Assembly: GCA_029907255.1 (NCBI GenBank)
Contig: JARYMF010000011.1
Coordinates: forward strand, 1-64,000
Reading direction: 5' to 3'
Source of the DNA: Armatimonadota bacterium
GTDB taxonomy: Bacteria; Armatimonadota; UBA5829; DTJY01
DNA: 64,000 nucleotides
Positions 1-11,208 of the stretch are shown piece after piece. Made by a program: the position numbers and the translations under genes. Within the stretch, counting starts at the first letter, position 1; each line of letters begins with the position of its first letter. Below the pieces are notes generated by a model, which was given only the letters and a program-made list of their open reading frames with translations, did no database searches and was not told the origin of the DNA.

Positions 1-2679
1 GAAGGTCAGCGACGTTATGTGGAATCGCTTTCAGCCTACGCCAGGCAGTTTCTGGGTAGAATGGAAAAACCAGAGGTGGATTATATTGAGGGACTCAGTC
101 CGGCGATTGCAATCGACCAGAAGGGAACCAGCCATAATCCCCGTTCTACCGTAGGTACCATCACCGAAATTTACGATTATCTGCGCCTGTTATTTGCCAG
201 GGTAGGACATCCCCATTGCCCGAAATGCGGCAGGGAGATCGCCCAGCAAACCGTTGAGCAAATGGCGGACGCGATTATGGCTCTTCCTGAAGGGACTAGG
301 ATACAAGTTCTAGCGCCTGTGGTTCGCGGCAGAAAGGGCGAGTACAGACATGTATTCGAGGACATCCGAAAGGAAGGCTATGTGCGCGTTCGTGTAGACG
401 GGAAGACCTACGAAGTAACCGATGACATCGAGCTTGACAGGTATAAGCAACATTGGATAGACGTCGTCGTTGACCGTCTCATTGTTAAGCCGGGGATTGA
501 AAAGCGGTTGGCAGATTCTGTTGAAGCCGCGCTTAAGATGGGGCAGGGCACGGTTGGCATTGACGTCATTGACGGCGAGGAGATGCTTTTCTCTGAAAAT
601 TTTGCCTGCACCGAGTGCGGGATTAGCCTCGGGGAGATTGCACCAAGGAACTTCTCGTTCAACAGTCCATACGGCGCTTGCCCCGACTGCCACGGGTTGG
701 GAACGCATACAGAGCTTGACCCAAACCTTATCATACCGGACAAAAATCTTTCCATTGAGGAAGGCGCAATTGCACCGCTCCGCAGGGCAGTTAGCGAGTA
801 TTACCCGGCTTTGCTCTCTGGGTTGGCTGAGGCTCTAGGCTTCTCTACGCGGACTCCCATTAGGGAGCTCACCAATGAACAAATCAACGCAATCCTTTAC
901 GGTACTGATCACGCCGTTTGCGTAACGTTCAGAAATCGTTATGGGCGGATAAGGCGGTTTGAAACGACGTACGAAGGGATTGTAAACATCCTGGACCGAC
1001 GTTACAAAGAGACGACCTCGCAGATTGTGCGCGAGGAGACGGAGAGATACATGTCTACGCGGAAGTGTCCTTCGTGCAACGGACTGCGTCTGAAGCCGGA
1101 GAGCCTTGCGGTAACAATCAACGGCATGAACATATCGGAGGTGAGCGCCCTTACTGTTGAGCAAGCCTATCGCTACTTCGACGAGATTAAACTTAGCGAG
1201 CGGGAATACGCAATCGCGCGGCAGGTCATAAAAGAGATTAAGACTAGGCTGGGTTTTCTTATTAACGTCGGGCTCAACTACCTCACGCTCGACCGTCCCG
1301 CCGCCACGTTGGCGGGTGGAGAGGCGCAGAGGATTCGTCTAGCGACGCAGATTGGCTCTGGACTGATGGGCGTCATTTATATACTCGATGAGCCGAGCAT
1401 TGGACTGCATCAGCGCGACAATAGAAAGCTGATAGACACTCTTATCAAGCTGAGGGACCTCGGCAACACAATCATCGTGGTTGAACATGACGAGGAGACC
1501 ATCCGCAGTGCGGACCACATAATTGACATAGGACCTGGCGCAGGCGAGCGAGGCGGGTGGATTGTCGTTTCTGGCACGCTGGAAGACGTTATCAAGCATA
1601 AGGACTCAGTTACAGGGCAGTACCTCAGCGGCGTCAAGAGGATTCCCGTTCCTCGAAAGCGGAGGAAGCCAAGCGGTGAGTTCATTGAAATCAAAGGTGC
1701 ACGGCAGCACAATCTTAAGAATATTAACGTAAAATTTCCTCTGGGGACTTTCATTTGCGTCACTGGCGTGTCCGGCTCTGGTAAGAGCACGCTCCTTCAA
1801 GAAACGCTTTACCCGCGGCTTATGTATCAGTTGCACGGTTCTCACGGCTCTTGGGGCGACCATGATGAGATTACGGGAATTGAGCACATTGATAAGATAA
1901 TTGATATAGACCAGTCTCCCATTGGTAGAACGCCGCGCTCAAACCCTGCAACTTACACCGGAGCGTTTGATTTAATCCGCGACCTTTTTGCAAGCACTCC
2001 GGACGCGCGTGTTAGGGGCTACAAACCGGGCCGCTTCAGCTTCAACGTAAAAGGCGGAAGGTGTGAAGCGTGTCGGGGCGATGGCATCATCAAAATAGAG
2101 ATGCACTTCCTTCCTGATGTGTATGTGCCCTGCGAAGTATGCAAGGGGAAGCGGTATAATAGGGAGACGTTGGAGGTAAGATACAAGGGGAAGAACATCG
2201 CCGACGTTTTGGACATGACTGTCAGCACTGCCCTCGAGTTCTTCAAGAACATCCCCTCGATTACACGGCGGTTGCAGACAATTCATGACGTTGGGTTGGA
2301 TTATATAAAGCTTGGGCAACCAGCGACAACGCTTTCTGGCGGCGAGGCACAGCGGGTGAAACTTGCCGCAGAGCTTTCTAAAAGAAGCACAGGGCGGACG
2401 CTCTACATACTAGACGAGCCGACGACTGGCCTTCACTTTGCGGACATCCAAAAACTGCTCGATGTATTGAATCGGTTGGTAGATGCTGGGAATACTGTTA
2501 TCGTAATCGAGCACAACCTTGACGTAATAAAAAGTGCGGACTACATCATTGACCTTGGACCCGAGGGCGGCGAAAACGGCGGGCAGGTGATTGCATGCGG
2601 AACGCCGGAGGAAGTTTCGAGAGTTGAGGCTTCATACACCGGACAGTTCTTGAAGCGTGTGCTGAACGTCTCGCAGTAG
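1..2679 (+). CDS. uvrA: UvrABC excinuclease subunit A (5' end cut by window)
   Basis: Damage-recognition ATPase of nucleotide excision repair; it dimerises and loads UvrB on lesions. The frame is open from base 1 ([19 protein letters not shown]), so roughly the first 50 residues, including the first Walker A, lie outside the window. Visible are the zinc cysteines CTECG and CPDCHGLG, the first ABC signature ([13 protein letters not shown]) with Walker B ([15 protein letters not shown]), the second Walker A ([11 protein letters not shown]), a second zinc module (CEACRGDG and CEVCKGK), the second signature ([13 protein letters not shown]) and Walker B ([14 protein letters not shown]). The first ATG-like codon in frame (GTG at 19) is not the true start. 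uvrC follows after 78 bases on the same strand, as a repair pair. Confidence 0.97.
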   Translation, partial: EGQRRYVESLSAYARQFLGRMEKPEVDYIEGLSPAIAIDQKGTSHNPRSTVGTITEIYDYLRLLFARVGHPHCPKCGREIAQQTVEQMADAIMALPEGTRIQVLAPVVRGRKGEYRHVFEDIRKEGYVRVRVDGKTYEVTDDIELDRYKQHWIDVVVDRLIVKPGIEKRLADSVEAALKMGQGTVGIDVIDGEEMLFSENFACTECGISLGEIAPRNFSFNSPYGACPDCHGLGTHTELDPNLIIPDKNLSIEEGAIAPLRRAVSEYYPALLSGLAEALGFSTRTPIRELTNEQINAILYGTDHAVCVTFRNRYGRIRRFETTYEGIVNILDRRYKETTSQIVREETERYMSTRKCPSCNGLRLKPESLAVTINGMNISEVSALTVEQAYRYFDEIKLSEREYAIARQVIKEIKTRLGFLINVGLNYLTLDRPAATLAGGEAQRIRLATQIGSGLMGVIYILDEPSIGLHQRDNRKLIDTLIKLRDLGNTIIVVEHDEETIRSADHIIDIGPGAGERGGWIVVSGTLEDVIKHKDSVTGQYLSGVKRIPVPRKRRKPSGEFIEIKGARQHNLKNINVKFPLGTFICVTGVSGSGKSTLLQETLYPRLMYQLHGSHGSWGDHDEITGIEHIDKIIDIDQSPIGRTPRSNPATYTGAFDLIRDLFASTPDARVRGYKPGRFSFNVKGGRCEACRGDGIIKIEMHFLPDVYVPCEVCKGKRYNRETLEVRYKGKNIADVLDMTVSTALEFFKNIPSITRRLQTIHDVGLDYIKLGQPATTLSGGEAQRVKLAAELSKRSTGRTLYILDEPTTGLHFADIQKLLDVLNRLVDAGNTVIVIEHNLDVIKSADYIIDLGPEGGENGGQVIACGTPEEVSRVEASYTGQFLKRVLNVSQ

Positions 2680-2757
2680 GAAAGAAGAAAGCCATTCGTT
2701 TTTGTTAACTTTGCTGAAAGACTCCCTAAGTTCCCTTTTGAAGGCAGACAGAGTAAG

Positions 2758-4575
2758 ATGAACGCAGACCTAGAGAAGAAATTAGCCCACGTGCCTGCGA
2801 AGCCTGGGGCATATATGATGAAAGACGAGCGTGGAGAGGTCATCTACGTTGGAAAAGCCGCCTCGCTTCGTGCGCGCGTCCGCTCATATTTCCAAAAAGG
2901 GCAGATGCATCCTGCGAAGGTGTCGGCAATGGTTGCAAAGGTTGCCGACGTTGATTGGCTGGTTACCGACAGCGAAGTTGAGGCGCTGATGCTCGAATGC
3001 AACCTAATCAAACAGCATCGGCCGCGCTACAACGTGCGCCTGCGGGACGACAAGCATTATCCCTACTTGTGCGTAACTTTAAGCGAACCTTTCCCCCGCG
3101 TAATCATAACTCGCCGGTCGAAGCAGGATGGAAACAAGTATTTTGGGCCCTATACGAACTCGGAAGCCGTGCGGGACACCCAGCGTCTAATTCGGAAGGT
3201 CTTCAAGATACGAAGTTGCAACAAAAAGCTTAGTGGTTCTGAGCAAGATAGGCCGTGTTTGAACTTCCATCTTGAGCAGTGCCTTTCTCCTTGTTCGGGG
3301 AAGATTGGCGCTGAGGAATACGCCATCCTGGTTCGCGACACCTGCCTATTTCTCGAAGGGCGGCATGAATCGCTGGTGAAGCGGATGGTCGAGGAAATGG
3401 AGCAGGCGGCTGAAAATCTTGAGTTTGAGAGAGCGGCTCGTCTGCGGGACCAAATCGAAGCTATTAACAAGGTAGTTGAAAGGCAGAAGATAATCAGCAC
3501 TGCGCATGCGGAGCAAGACGTTATCTCTCTGGCGACCAAGAATGGAACGGCGTGCGTCCAAGTTTTCTTTATTAGGTCTGGGCGTCTCATTGGGCAGGAA
3601 ACGTTTTTCATGGAGGGGATAACCGATGAGACGGCTGAGCATGCGTTGGAGGAATTTGTCAAGCAGTATTACGGCAGGGGCGCGGCTGTTCCACCGGAGA
3701 TACTCATTTCCCACGAACTTCCGGACAGAAAAGTCATTGAGGAGTGGCTGAAGATTAAGCGGGGTGGGGCGGTTCGTCTGACTTACCCGCGGCGTGGTGA
3801 GAAGAAGAAGATTGTGGAGATGGCGGCGGTCAATGCGGCGCTTGCCGCGGAACGGGAGGCAGAGCTCTCTGCCGAGGATGAATCACGCAAGATGGAAATG
3901 ATGGAGGCGTTGAAGGAAGTATTGGAGCTACCCAATATTCCGCGTCGCATTGAGGCATACGATATCTCAAATATCCAAGGTATGCAAGCAGTTGGGTCAA
4001 TGGTTGTCTTCGAGGACGGAATGCCTGCGAAGTCGGACTACCGCCGTTTCAAGATTAAAACAATAAATCAACCGGATGACTATGGGATGATGCGCGAAGT
4101 TCTCCGGCGAAGATTTGCAAAGAAAGAGGAAGAAAGATTCGCCAATTTGCCGGATCTTCTGTTGATTGATGGCGGGAGAGGCCAGCTAAACGCCGCTCTA
4201 GAGGTGCTTTCGGAGGCGGGGCTGACGATTCCGGTTGTTGGGCTGGCGAAGCAGTTCGAGGAAATCTACATCCCCGAAAGGCCTGAGCCGATACTTCTTC
4301 CACTTGATTCGAAGGCACTGCATCTCTTGCAGCAAATCCGCGATGAGGCTCACAGATTTGCGCTAGCGTATCACCAAAAGCTTCGAGAGAAGAAGGCAAA
4401 GAAATCACTGCTTGACGACATTCCAGGGATTGGGCCGAAGCGTCGTAGGGCGCTCATAAAACATTTTGGTTCGGTTGTGGCTATAAAGCAAGCTAGCATC
4501 GAGGACCTTCTCAAGGTGCCCGGCATAACCAAACCGATTGCAGAGGAAATACACGAACGGTTAAAGAATAGTTAA
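2758..4575 (+). CDS. uvrC: UvrABC excinuclease subunit C
   Basis: Endonuclease that makes both incisions around a UvrB-bound lesion. The 605 residues fit the family length. Domain order is complete: GIY-YIG nuclease near residues 14-90 (PGAYMMKDERGEVIYVGKA), cysteine cluster region near 150-180, UVR/UvrB-binding helix pair near 200-237, RNase H-like C-terminal nuclease (EAYDISNIQGMQAVGSMVV; LIDGGRGQL) and a terminal helix-hairpin-helix DNA-binding segment (DDIPGIGPKRRRALIKHFGS). Start at ATG 2758 gives the canonical N-terminus. It sits just behind uvrA and 3 bases before ogt, so the three probably form a DNA-repair transcription unit. Confidence 0.97.
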   Translation: MNADLEKKLAHVPAKPGAYMMKDERGEVIYVGKAASLRARVRSYFQKGQMHPAKVSAMVAKVADVDWLVTDSEVEALMLECNLIKQHRPRYNVRLRDDKHYPYLCVTLSEPFPRVIITRRSKQDGNKYFGPYTNSEAVRDTQRLIRKVFKIRSCNKKLSGSEQDRPCLNFHLEQCLSPCSGKIGAEEYAILVRDTCLFLEGRHESLVKRMVEEMEQAAENLEFERAARLRDQIEAINKVVERQKIISTAHAEQDVISLATKNGTACVQVFFIRSGRLIGQETFFMEGITDETAEHALEEFVKQYYGRGAAVPPEILISHELPDRKVIEEWLKIKRGGAVRLTYPRRGEKKKIVEMAAVNAALAAEREAELSAEDESRKMEMMEALKEVLELPNIPRRIEAYDISNIQGMQAVGSMVVFEDGMPAKSDYRRFKIKTINQPDDYGMMREVLRRRFAKKEEERFANLPDLLLIDGGRGQLNAALEVLSEAGLTIPVVGLAKQFEEIYIPERPEPILLPLDSKALHLLQQIRDEAHRFALAYHQKLREKKAKKSLLDDIPGIGPKRRRALIKHFGSVVAIKQASIEDLLKVPGITKPIAEEIHERLKNS

Positions 4576-4578
4576 GAA

Positions 4579-5091
4579 ATGACCAAAAAGATATACAGAT
4601 TGATACACACTTGTTTTGGCTGGGTTGGATTGCTTGGAGATGCCAACGGCCGCATTTGCAGGCTTTCGCTTCCGGCAGCTACAAGGGATGAGGCTTATTG
4701 TAGGCTAATTAAAGGAACGAGTGAGCTTGCTATCGAATCAGATAGTGATTTTGATTTAATTGCTGAGCAAATCATTCGTTATTTTAATGGGGAGACTGTT
4801 AACTTCAATTGTGAGGTTGATTTAAGCGGGCAGAATGAATTTGACCGCCTTGTTTGGGATGCCACATCGGAGATTGGGTATGGAGATGTTAGGTCATACG
4901 CTTGGGTTGCTGAAAGGATTGGAAAGGTGGGAGCTTACCGCGCGGTCGGTCAATCGCTTGCCAAAAACCCAATCCCGCTTATAATCCCATGTCACCGCGT
5001 GATAAAATCAAATGGCGAGCTGGGCGGATTTAGTGGTGGCGTTGACATGAAGGCAAGACTGCTTGAATTAGAACGTGCGGCAGTTGTGTAG
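4579..5091 (+). CDS. ogt: Methylated-DNA--protein-cysteine S-methyltransferase
   Basis: Suicide repair protein that moves the alkyl group from O6-alkylguanine (and O4-alkylthymine) to its own cysteine. 170 residues, as usual for Ogt/MGMT. The active-site signature IIPCHRVI is present near residue 138, followed by the GGFSGG segment, and the helix-turn-helix motif precedes it (YGDVRSYAWVAERIG and AYRAVGQSLAKNP). It starts 3 bases after the uvrC stop and is probably co-transcribed with the excision-repair genes. Confidence 0.93.
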   Translation: MTKKIYRLIHTCFGWVGLLGDANGRICRLSLPAATRDEAYCRLIKGTSELAIESDSDFDLIAEQIIRYFNGETVNFNCEVDLSGQNEFDRLVWDATSEIGYGDVRSYAWVAERIGKVGAYRAVGQSLAKNPIPLIIPCHRVIKSNGELGGFSGGVDMKARLLELERAAVV

Positions 5092-5136
5092 TGTTTTAGC
5101 AATTTTTTGTTTTGAGTAGGGTAGGGGTACGAATAG

Positions 5137-5496
5137 ATGAAAGGCTTAGCGATTAGGTGGCTAATTAGCGTGATTGCTTTGTATGCAGCTGCGTTTTTGG
5201 CTCAGAAGGTTGGATTGGAAATTCGACTTACTGGTGCGTTTTCAGCTTTGCTTGCGGTTGTAGTTCTTGGTATTATAAATGCTCTAATCAGGCCCATTGT
5301 AGTAATCCTCACGCTCCCGTTGAATTGCCTAACGCTTGGGATATTTACGTTTCTTATAAACGGCTTGATGTTTTGGCTTGCCGGCCAGCTTGTTCCCGGT
5401 TTTGTAGTGAAGGGGCCGCTTGCGGCATTGTTCGGCTCCGTTGTAATGGGAATAATCAGCGGCTTGGCGAATAATCTAATTGGACATAGGAAGTAG
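5137..5496 (+). CDS. Small integral membrane protein, phage-holin superfamily IV type
   Basis: 119 residues forming four hydrophobic segments (about 5-25, 31-55, 60-85 and 90-112), with the NALIRPIVVILTLPLNCLTLG pattern typical of the widespread four-helix 'phage holin family' (Mycobacterium-type) membrane proteins. Function is not established; chromosomal members are generally not lytic. The preceding AGGGGTA is a usable ribosome site for ATG 5137. It stands between ogt and rapZ with short gaps (45 and 6 bases), so it is likely in the same transcription unit. Confidence 0.75.
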   Translation: MKGLAIRWLISVIALYAAAFLAQKVGLEIRLTGAFSALLAVVVLGIINALIRPIVVILTLPLNCLTLGIFTFLINGLMFWLAGQLVPGFVVKGPLAALFGSVVMGIISGLANNLIGHRK

Positions 5497-5502
5497 AGGG
5501 AC

Positions 5503-6363
5503 ATGCAGCTAGTTATTGTAACAGGGATGTCTGGCGCTGGAAAGACGCTTGCGATTAGGGCATTTGAGGACATGGGTTATTTCTGCGTTGATAACCTTCC
5601 TCCAAACCTCTTGCCGAACTTGCGCGAGTTTTGCAGAAACAGCGAATGCGCCGACGAGAGAATTGCTGTTGTGGTAGATGTTCGTTCGGGGGAACTCCTT
5701 TCTGACCTTACGAAGGCGCTGCCAATCCTTTTCGATGGGTTCAAGAAAGCTAGAATCCTTTTCCTCGATGCCAGCGAGGAGGTGCTCGTCCAGAGGTTTA
5801 AGGAAACGCGCCGCAAACATCCCTTGTTTGACAGGTGCCATGGCATTCTGGAGAGCATAGCATTGGAACGAAAGATGCTCGTGGACTTAAAAGAGCTAGC
5901 CGACAAAGTGATAGATACCTCAGAGCTTGACCCGGCGCGCTTAAAAACTGAAATAGTGACTTATTTTGGAGACGACAGCTCGGATGCTGGGCTAATTATA
6001 ACAGTTACTTCCTTTGGGTTTAAATGGGGTCTACCACTCGACGCAGACCTCGTTTTCGATGTTCGGTTCCTAATAAATCCCCATTATGTGCCCGAAATGC
6101 GCCCGTTTGATGGCCGCGACCAGCCAGTTGAAGAATATGTTACCAATGACCCATTGACAAAAGAGTTTATGCAGCGGCTTCTTGGTTTAATTGATTTTTC
6201 ATTGCCGCAATATGAAAATGAAGGAAAAGCATATTTGAATATTGCAATTGGATGCACCGGGGGCAGACACAGGTCTGTCGTTATAGCCAATAAGCTAGCT
6301 GCCTTTTTGAAGGGTAAAAATTACAAAGTAATTGTCAAGCACAGGGATGTAGCAAAGGAGTAG
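5503..6363 (+). CDS. rapZ: RNase adapter / nucleotide-binding protein RapZ (YvcJ)
   Basis: P-loop NTPase of the RapZ/YvcJ family. In enterobacteria RapZ presents the small RNA GlmZ to RNase E and senses glucosamine-6-phosphate; in Gram-positives YvcJ is a nucleotidase linked to competence, so the RNA-adapter role here is by homology only. Seen: Walker A GMSGAGKT at residues 7-14, conserved DNLPPNLLP, and the C-terminal CTGGRHRSVVIANKLA phosphate-binding motif near residue 246. Length 286 matches the family. It sits 7 bases ahead of yvcK, the conserved pairing found in many phyla. Confidence 0.93.
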   Translation: MQLVIVTGMSGAGKTLAIRAFEDMGYFCVDNLPPNLLPNLREFCRNSECADERIAVVVDVRSGELLSDLTKALPILFDGFKKARILFLDASEEVLVQRFKETRRKHPLFDRCHGILESIALERKMLVDLKELADKVIDTSELDPARLKTEIVTYFGDDSSDAGLIITVTSFGFKWGLPLDADLVFDVRFLINPHYVPEMRPFDGRDQPVEEYVTNDPLTKEFMQRLLGLIDFSLPQYENEGKAYLNIAIGCTGGRHRSVVIANKLAAFLKGKNYKVIVKHRDVAKE

Positions 6364-6370
6364 CGTTGTA

Positions 6371-7714
6371 ATGCCATGGAAGAGAAGGTTAAAAAGCGCG
6401 CTTAAATGGCTTTATCCTGGCATGCGTGTGAAGCGCTGGTTATTCCTGACACCCGTCGGCGTGTTCTTAGTGATAATCGGAGTTACCCTCATTACGAATA
6501 CTCAGGTAGTTGATTACCTTAACAATGTTGCAAATTGGGTCTATCAAACGAGTAGTGAGTTTTTACCAAAGCCACTAAACCTCAGCGAACCAAGAGTCTA
6601 TATCCCACTTTCCATTCTCTTCATTTTAGTTGGGTTATCGTTGATATTCGTAAGCTTCCGGCAGGTAATTGCATCCATCGCCAGCGTGATAAGTCCACAG
6701 GATAAGGACCGCCTAGCCGATGTAATTTACAAGCGCCGACATCTTGCTCAGGGACATAGGATGGTCGTAATCGGCGGCGGAACAGGCCTTTCTGCCCTCC
6801 TAAGGGGTTTAAAGGAACACACAAGTAATATCGTGGCAATTGTTACGGTAACCGATGACGGCGGTAGCTCGGGCAGACTTCAGCGACAGTTTGGAATGTT
6901 GCCTCCTGGTGATATTAGGAACTGTCTTGTCGCCTTGGCAGACGCAGAACCCCTAATGACCGAACTGTTCCAGCATCGGTTTGATGAGGTAGGCGATGGG
7001 TTGGCGGGCCATTCTTTTGGCAACCTGCTAATAGCTGCCATGACTAACATTACTGGTGATTTTGAGAGAGCAATAAAGGAAACAAGCAATATTCTCGCAA
7101 TCCGCGGGCGCGTGTTGCCATCTACTTTGCAGAATGTAGTTCTTCGGGCGGAGATGGAGGATGGTTCTATTTTAGAAGGCGAAACTAACATCGCAAAATC
7201 ACCTCTAGCAATAAAACGTATATCGCTTTTCCCGGAAGATGTTATGCCGCTCGATGAAACTTTGGAAGCAATCAGGCTTGCTAATGCTATTGTTGTTGGC
7301 CCAGGAAGCCTCTACACTAGTGTGATTCCAAACCTTCTAGTGAAAGGTATAGTAGAGGCAATAATGGATTCTGACGCTGTGAAGATTTACGTATGTAATG
7401 TGATGACGCAACCTGGCGAGACCGATGGCTACCGCGCTTCTGACCATGTGAGGGCAATTTTTGAACATACTGGAAAGCGCATCTTCAATTATGTCCTCGT
7501 GAACAAAGAAGTTCCCTCTATCCGTCTACTAGAGAAGTACCAGCGCGAAGGTGCTGAGCTGGTTTCGCCCGATGTAGATGCAATCCGTGAAATGGGGTAT
7601 AAACCTGTAACGGGGAATTACATCAGTGAAACCGAAGTAGTACGGCATGACCCCCAAAAGCTTGCTCAGGCTATTATTAGGCTGGTGTTTGAAAAATCAT
7701 TCCTGCCTAGATAG
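6371..7714 (+). CDS. yvcK: YvcK/CofD-like gluconeogenesis factor with N-terminal membrane anchor
   Basis: Member of the YvcK family (2-phospho-L-lactate transferase-like fold), which binds UDP-sugars and is needed for growth on gluconeogenic carbon sources and for correct cell-wall synthesis in Bacillus and mycobacteria. The core starts at GGGTGLSALLRGLKEHT near residue 137 and includes TDDGGSSGRL, PPGDIRNCLVALAD and GPGSLYTSVIPNLLV. An extra 130-residue N-terminus holds two hydrophobic helices (about 24-42 and 75-97), so this version is membrane-tethered, unlike the soluble Bacillus protein. Follows rapZ immediately. Confidence 0.9.
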   Translation: MPWKRRLKSALKWLYPGMRVKRWLFLTPVGVFLVIIGVTLITNTQVVDYLNNVANWVYQTSSEFLPKPLNLSEPRVYIPLSILFILVGLSLIFVSFRQVIASIASVISPQDKDRLADVIYKRRHLAQGHRMVVIGGGTGLSALLRGLKEHTSNIVAIVTVTDDGGSSGRLQRQFGMLPPGDIRNCLVALADAEPLMTELFQHRFDEVGDGLAGHSFGNLLIAAMTNITGDFERAIKETSNILAIRGRVLPSTLQNVVLRAEMEDGSILEGETNIAKSPLAIKRISLFPEDVMPLDETLEAIRLANAIVVGPGSLYTSVIPNLLVKGIVEAIMDSDAVKIYVCNVMTQPGETDGYRASDHVRAIFEHTGKRIFNYVLVNKEVPSIRLLEKYQREGAELVSPDVDAIREMGYKPVTGNYISETEVVRHDPQKLAQAIIRLVFEKSFLPR

Positions 7715-7722
7715 CTGAAAGC

Positions 7723-7751
7723 TTGACACACATACAACCCTTGGCTAAAAT
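7723..7751 (+). promoter_or_regulatory. Sigma-70-type promoter for gap
   Basis: TTGACA at 7723-7728 and TAAAAT at 7746-7751 are separated by 17 bases. Transcription would start near 7758, about 100 bases upstream of gap, so that a perfect inverted repeat forms the very 5' end of the mRNA. Confidence 0.75.
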
Positions 7752-7758
7752 ACAATGG

Positions 7759-7783
7759 TTTTCATTCGACAGCCGAATGAAAA
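7759..7783 (+). repeat. 10-bp perfect inverted repeat in the gap leader
   Basis: TTTTCATTCG (7759-7768) and CGAATGAAAA (7774-7783) are exact reverse complements around a 5-base loop, starting directly at the predicted transcription start. It can be a 5' mRNA stabilising hairpin or an operator for a repressor of glycolytic genes; the sequence alone does not decide. Confidence 0.6.
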
Positions 7784-7811
7784 GGCATCATAGCGCTTTC
7801 TGGTCTGGTAA

Positions 7812-8870
<1,059 letters not shown>

Positions 8871-8901
8871 CTTCTATTAACTAGGAATTCTGCTATGGAC
8901 G

Positions 8902-8951
8902 GTTGGGGTCGTCGGGTGAAAGTTTTTAAACAATTACCTAACGACCCCAAC
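8902..8951 (+). repeat. Hairpin in the gap-pgk spacer
   Basis: GTTGGGGTCGT (8902-8912) is the exact reverse complement of ACGACCCCAAC (8941-8951), enclosing 28 bases. No U-tract follows, so it is a poor intrinsic terminator; an mRNA-processing or stabilising element, or a partial terminator, is more likely. Confidence 0.6.
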
Positions 8952-9007
8952 GCCTGACGAAGAAACACGGGAAATCTTATTCGTCGTTTTATAGGGAGGA
9001 GTTTTCC

Positions 9008-10216
9008 ATGAACAAAAAAACTGTTGAGGATATTGATGTCAGCAATAAACGAGTACTTGTCAGAGTTGACTTCAACGTTCCCCTCGATGAAAATTGCAAC
9101 ATCACCGACGACCACAGAATAGTAGCTGCTTTACCCACCATTAATTATCTAATCGACCATGATGCAAAAGTAGTTCTTGTAACACACCTTGGACGTCCGA
9201 AAGGACCAAGCGATAAGTTGCGGCTGGATCCGGTTGCAAAGAGACTCAGTGAACTTCTTGGGAAACCGGTCAAAAAGCTTAATGATGCCATAGGTCCAGA
9301 GGTCGAGGCTGCCGTAAACGAGATGAAGCCTGGGGATGTCATCCTTTTGGAAAACATTCGTTTCTATGAAGAGGAAGAAAAGAACGACCCTGAATTTGCG
9401 AAGAAGCTTGCTTCGCTAGCAGATATTTATGTAAATGATGCGTTCGGTACTGCCCACCGTGCGCATGCTTCTACTGAGGGTGTTGCGCATTACCTTCCTG
9501 CTGTTGCAGGCTTCCTAATGAAAAAAGAAATAGAGTATCTAGGTAAAGCGCTTTCCAATCCAGATAGGCCTTTTGTTGCAGTGCTTGGTGGCGTGAAGGT
9601 TTCTGACAAAATCACCGTAATTGAAAATCTCCTCAACAAGGTTGATGCGCTTTTGATTGGCGGCGCAATGACCTATACATTCCTAGTTGCGCAGGGTTAT
9701 AAGGTTGGAAACTCCATGGTTGATAAACCGGGAATCGAACTTGCAAAGAATGCAATGGAAAAGGCAAAAGCCATTGGTGTAGACCTTGAATTGCCAGTAG
9801 ACGTGGTTGCAGTCGAACTTCCAGCAGATTTCGATATACCGTCGGGCGTTCCCGCTGATGTTGACATTAAAATTGTGCCTGCAACAGCCATTCCTGAAGG
9901 GTACCGTGGCTTGGATATCGGTCCGAAAACAGTAGAACTGTTTTCTCAGAAAATCAAGTCTGCGCGCACCGTGGTATGGAATGGTCCGATGGGGGTATTT
10001 GAAGATCCACGCTTTGCAAATGGTACATTAGGGATTGCCAAAGCCATGGCGGAATCAACAGCAACAACCATAGTAGGCGGCGGAGATTCTACTGCTGCAG
10101 TAGAGCAGATGGGGCTTGCAGATAAAATGAGCCACGTTTCGACTGGCGGCGGGGCATCCCTAGAGTTTCTAGAGGGCAAAGAACTCCCCGGTGTTGCAGC
10201 ATTAAACGATAAGTAG
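9008..10216 (+). CDS. pgk: Phosphoglycerate kinase
   Basis: Transfers phosphate from 1,3-bisphosphoglycerate to ADP, the first ATP-forming step of glycolysis. 402 residues, normal length. Signature [21 protein letters not shown] segment near the N-terminus, substrate site [16 protein letters not shown], and the C-terminal nucleotide site [10 protein letters not shown] and [14 protein letters not shown] ribosome site AGGGAGGAG precedes ATG 9008. Lies 137 bases downstream of gap and 111 bases upstream of tpiA on the same strand; both spacers carry a strong hairpin. Confidence 0.97.
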   Translation: MNKKTVEDIDVSNKRVLVRVDFNVPLDENCNITDDHRIVAALPTINYLIDHDAKVVLVTHLGRPKGPSDKLRLDPVAKRLSELLGKPVKKLNDAIGPEVEAAVNEMKPGDVILLENIRFYEEEEKNDPEFAKKLASLADIYVNDAFGTAHRAHASTEGVAHYLPAVAGFLMKKEIEYLGKALSNPDRPFVAVLGGVKVSDKITVIENLLNKVDALLIGGAMTYTFLVAQGYKVGNSMVDKPGIELAKNAMEKAKAIGVDLELPVDVVAVELPADFDIPSGVPADVDIKIVPATAIPEGYRGLDIGPKTVELFSQKIKSARTVVWNGPMGVFEDPRFANGTLGIAKAMAESTATTIVGGGDSTAAVEQMGLADKMSHVSTGGGASLEFLEGKELPGVAALNDK

Positions 10217-10260
10217 GTCTTTTTCTAATACAACGCATTCCGAATAGTCACGTTGCCACT

Positions 10261-10293
10261 GTATGCCCCCAAAACGCTGTTTCGGGGGCATAC
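10261..10293 (+). repeat. Hairpin in the pgk-tpiA spacer
   Basis: GTATGCCCCC (10261-10270) and GGGGGCATAC (10284-10293) are perfect reverse complements; AAAC/GTTT inside can extend the stem. The following bases are AAATTC, so a U-tract is missing. Comparable in strength to the hairpin between gap and pgk. Confidence 0.6.
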
Positions 10294-10327
10294 AAATTCA
10301 GAATAACTCAAGAGGAAGGAAATAAAA

Positions 10328-11125
10328 ATGAGGTTACCTCTAATTGCTGGCAATTGGAAAATGAACAAAACAGTTGGCGAGGCAGTTGATTTTGTCGAAC
10401 GACTTCGGACCGAAGTTGTCGGCGTTAAAAATGCCGAGATAATTGTCTGCCCGCCATTTACTGCAATCTATGAAGTCGCACGAACGCTAATGGGTTCGAA
10501 TGTAGGTGTTGGGGCGCAAAACGTTTTCTGGAAGACAGAAGGGGCGTATACAGGTCAAATATCGCCCAAAATGCTTGCTGATGCAGGGTGCACGTATGTC
10601 ATCATAGGCCATTCGGAGACAAGAGGGCGCTTCGGCAAGGTAGACGCTGATATGTCCCCTAATTTGCTCAAATATTTTGCTGAGACGGACGAAAGCGTAA
10701 ATCTCAAACTTCATGCCGCTTTTAATGAAGGGCTTGTGCCAATTGTCTGCGTTGGCGAAACAATTGACGAACGAAAAGCTGGCAAGACTGATGATGTTAT
10801 TCGAATTCAAGTTGAGAAAGGGTTAAATGGACTGACACCGAAGCAGGCAGCAGGTATGGTTATCGCATACGAGCCAGTGTGGGCTATTGGCACAGGTGAA
10901 GTGTGCGATGCCCCAGAGGCTAATCGAGTATGCGGCATGATTCGAGGATTAGTACGTTCGATGTTTGGCGATGAAGCTGCTGATGGTATTAGGATACAGT
11001 ATGGTGGAAGCGTAAAACCTGATAATGCCGAAGAACTCCTTAGCCAGCCGGAGATAGATGGTGCGCTTGTTGGAGGTGCGAGCTTAAAAGTTTCCGATTT
11101 CGTTGCAATTATCCGATCTGTCTAG
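10328..11125 (+). CDS. tpiA: Triosephosphate isomerase
   Basis: Interconverts dihydroxyacetone phosphate and glyceraldehyde-3-phosphate. 265 residues, about 15 longer than the E. coli enzyme. Catalytic Lys in GNWKMNK (residues 8-14), catalytic His95 in VIIGHSETRG, catalytic Glu in VIAYEPVWAIGTG, and phosphate loop IQYGGSVKP. Instead of the usual GHSERR followed by a FGE(T/S)DE segment, there is an extra stretch (GRFGKVDADMSPNLLK) before YFAETDESVN. I recall similar insertions in Planctomycetota/Armatimonadota enzymes, which supports the lineage guess. SD AGAGGAAGG precedes ATG 10328. Confidence 0.96.
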   Translation: MRLPLIAGNWKMNKTVGEAVDFVERLRTEVVGVKNAEIIVCPPFTAIYEVARTLMGSNVGVGAQNVFWKTEGAYTGQISPKMLADAGCTYVIIGHSETRGRFGKVDADMSPNLLKYFAETDESVNLKLHAAFNEGLVPIVCVGETIDERKAGKTDDVIRIQVEKGLNGLTPKQAAGMVIAYEPVWAIGTGEVCDAPEANRVCGMIRGLVRSMFGDEAADGIRIQYGGSVKPDNAEELLSQPEIDGALVGGASLKVSDFVAIIRSV

Positions 11126-11208
11126 CACCAAGTTGAGAACTTTTTGGTGAAAAGCAGAATATAAGCATCGAGGTCAAACTCGATAAAGCGGTGGTACAAT
11201 TGTAAGTC

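Noticed and set aside
310-1164. Several antisense frames of 100-130 residues inside uvrA
   Set aside because: They are shadows of the uvrA coding sequence with no ribosome site or family resemblance.
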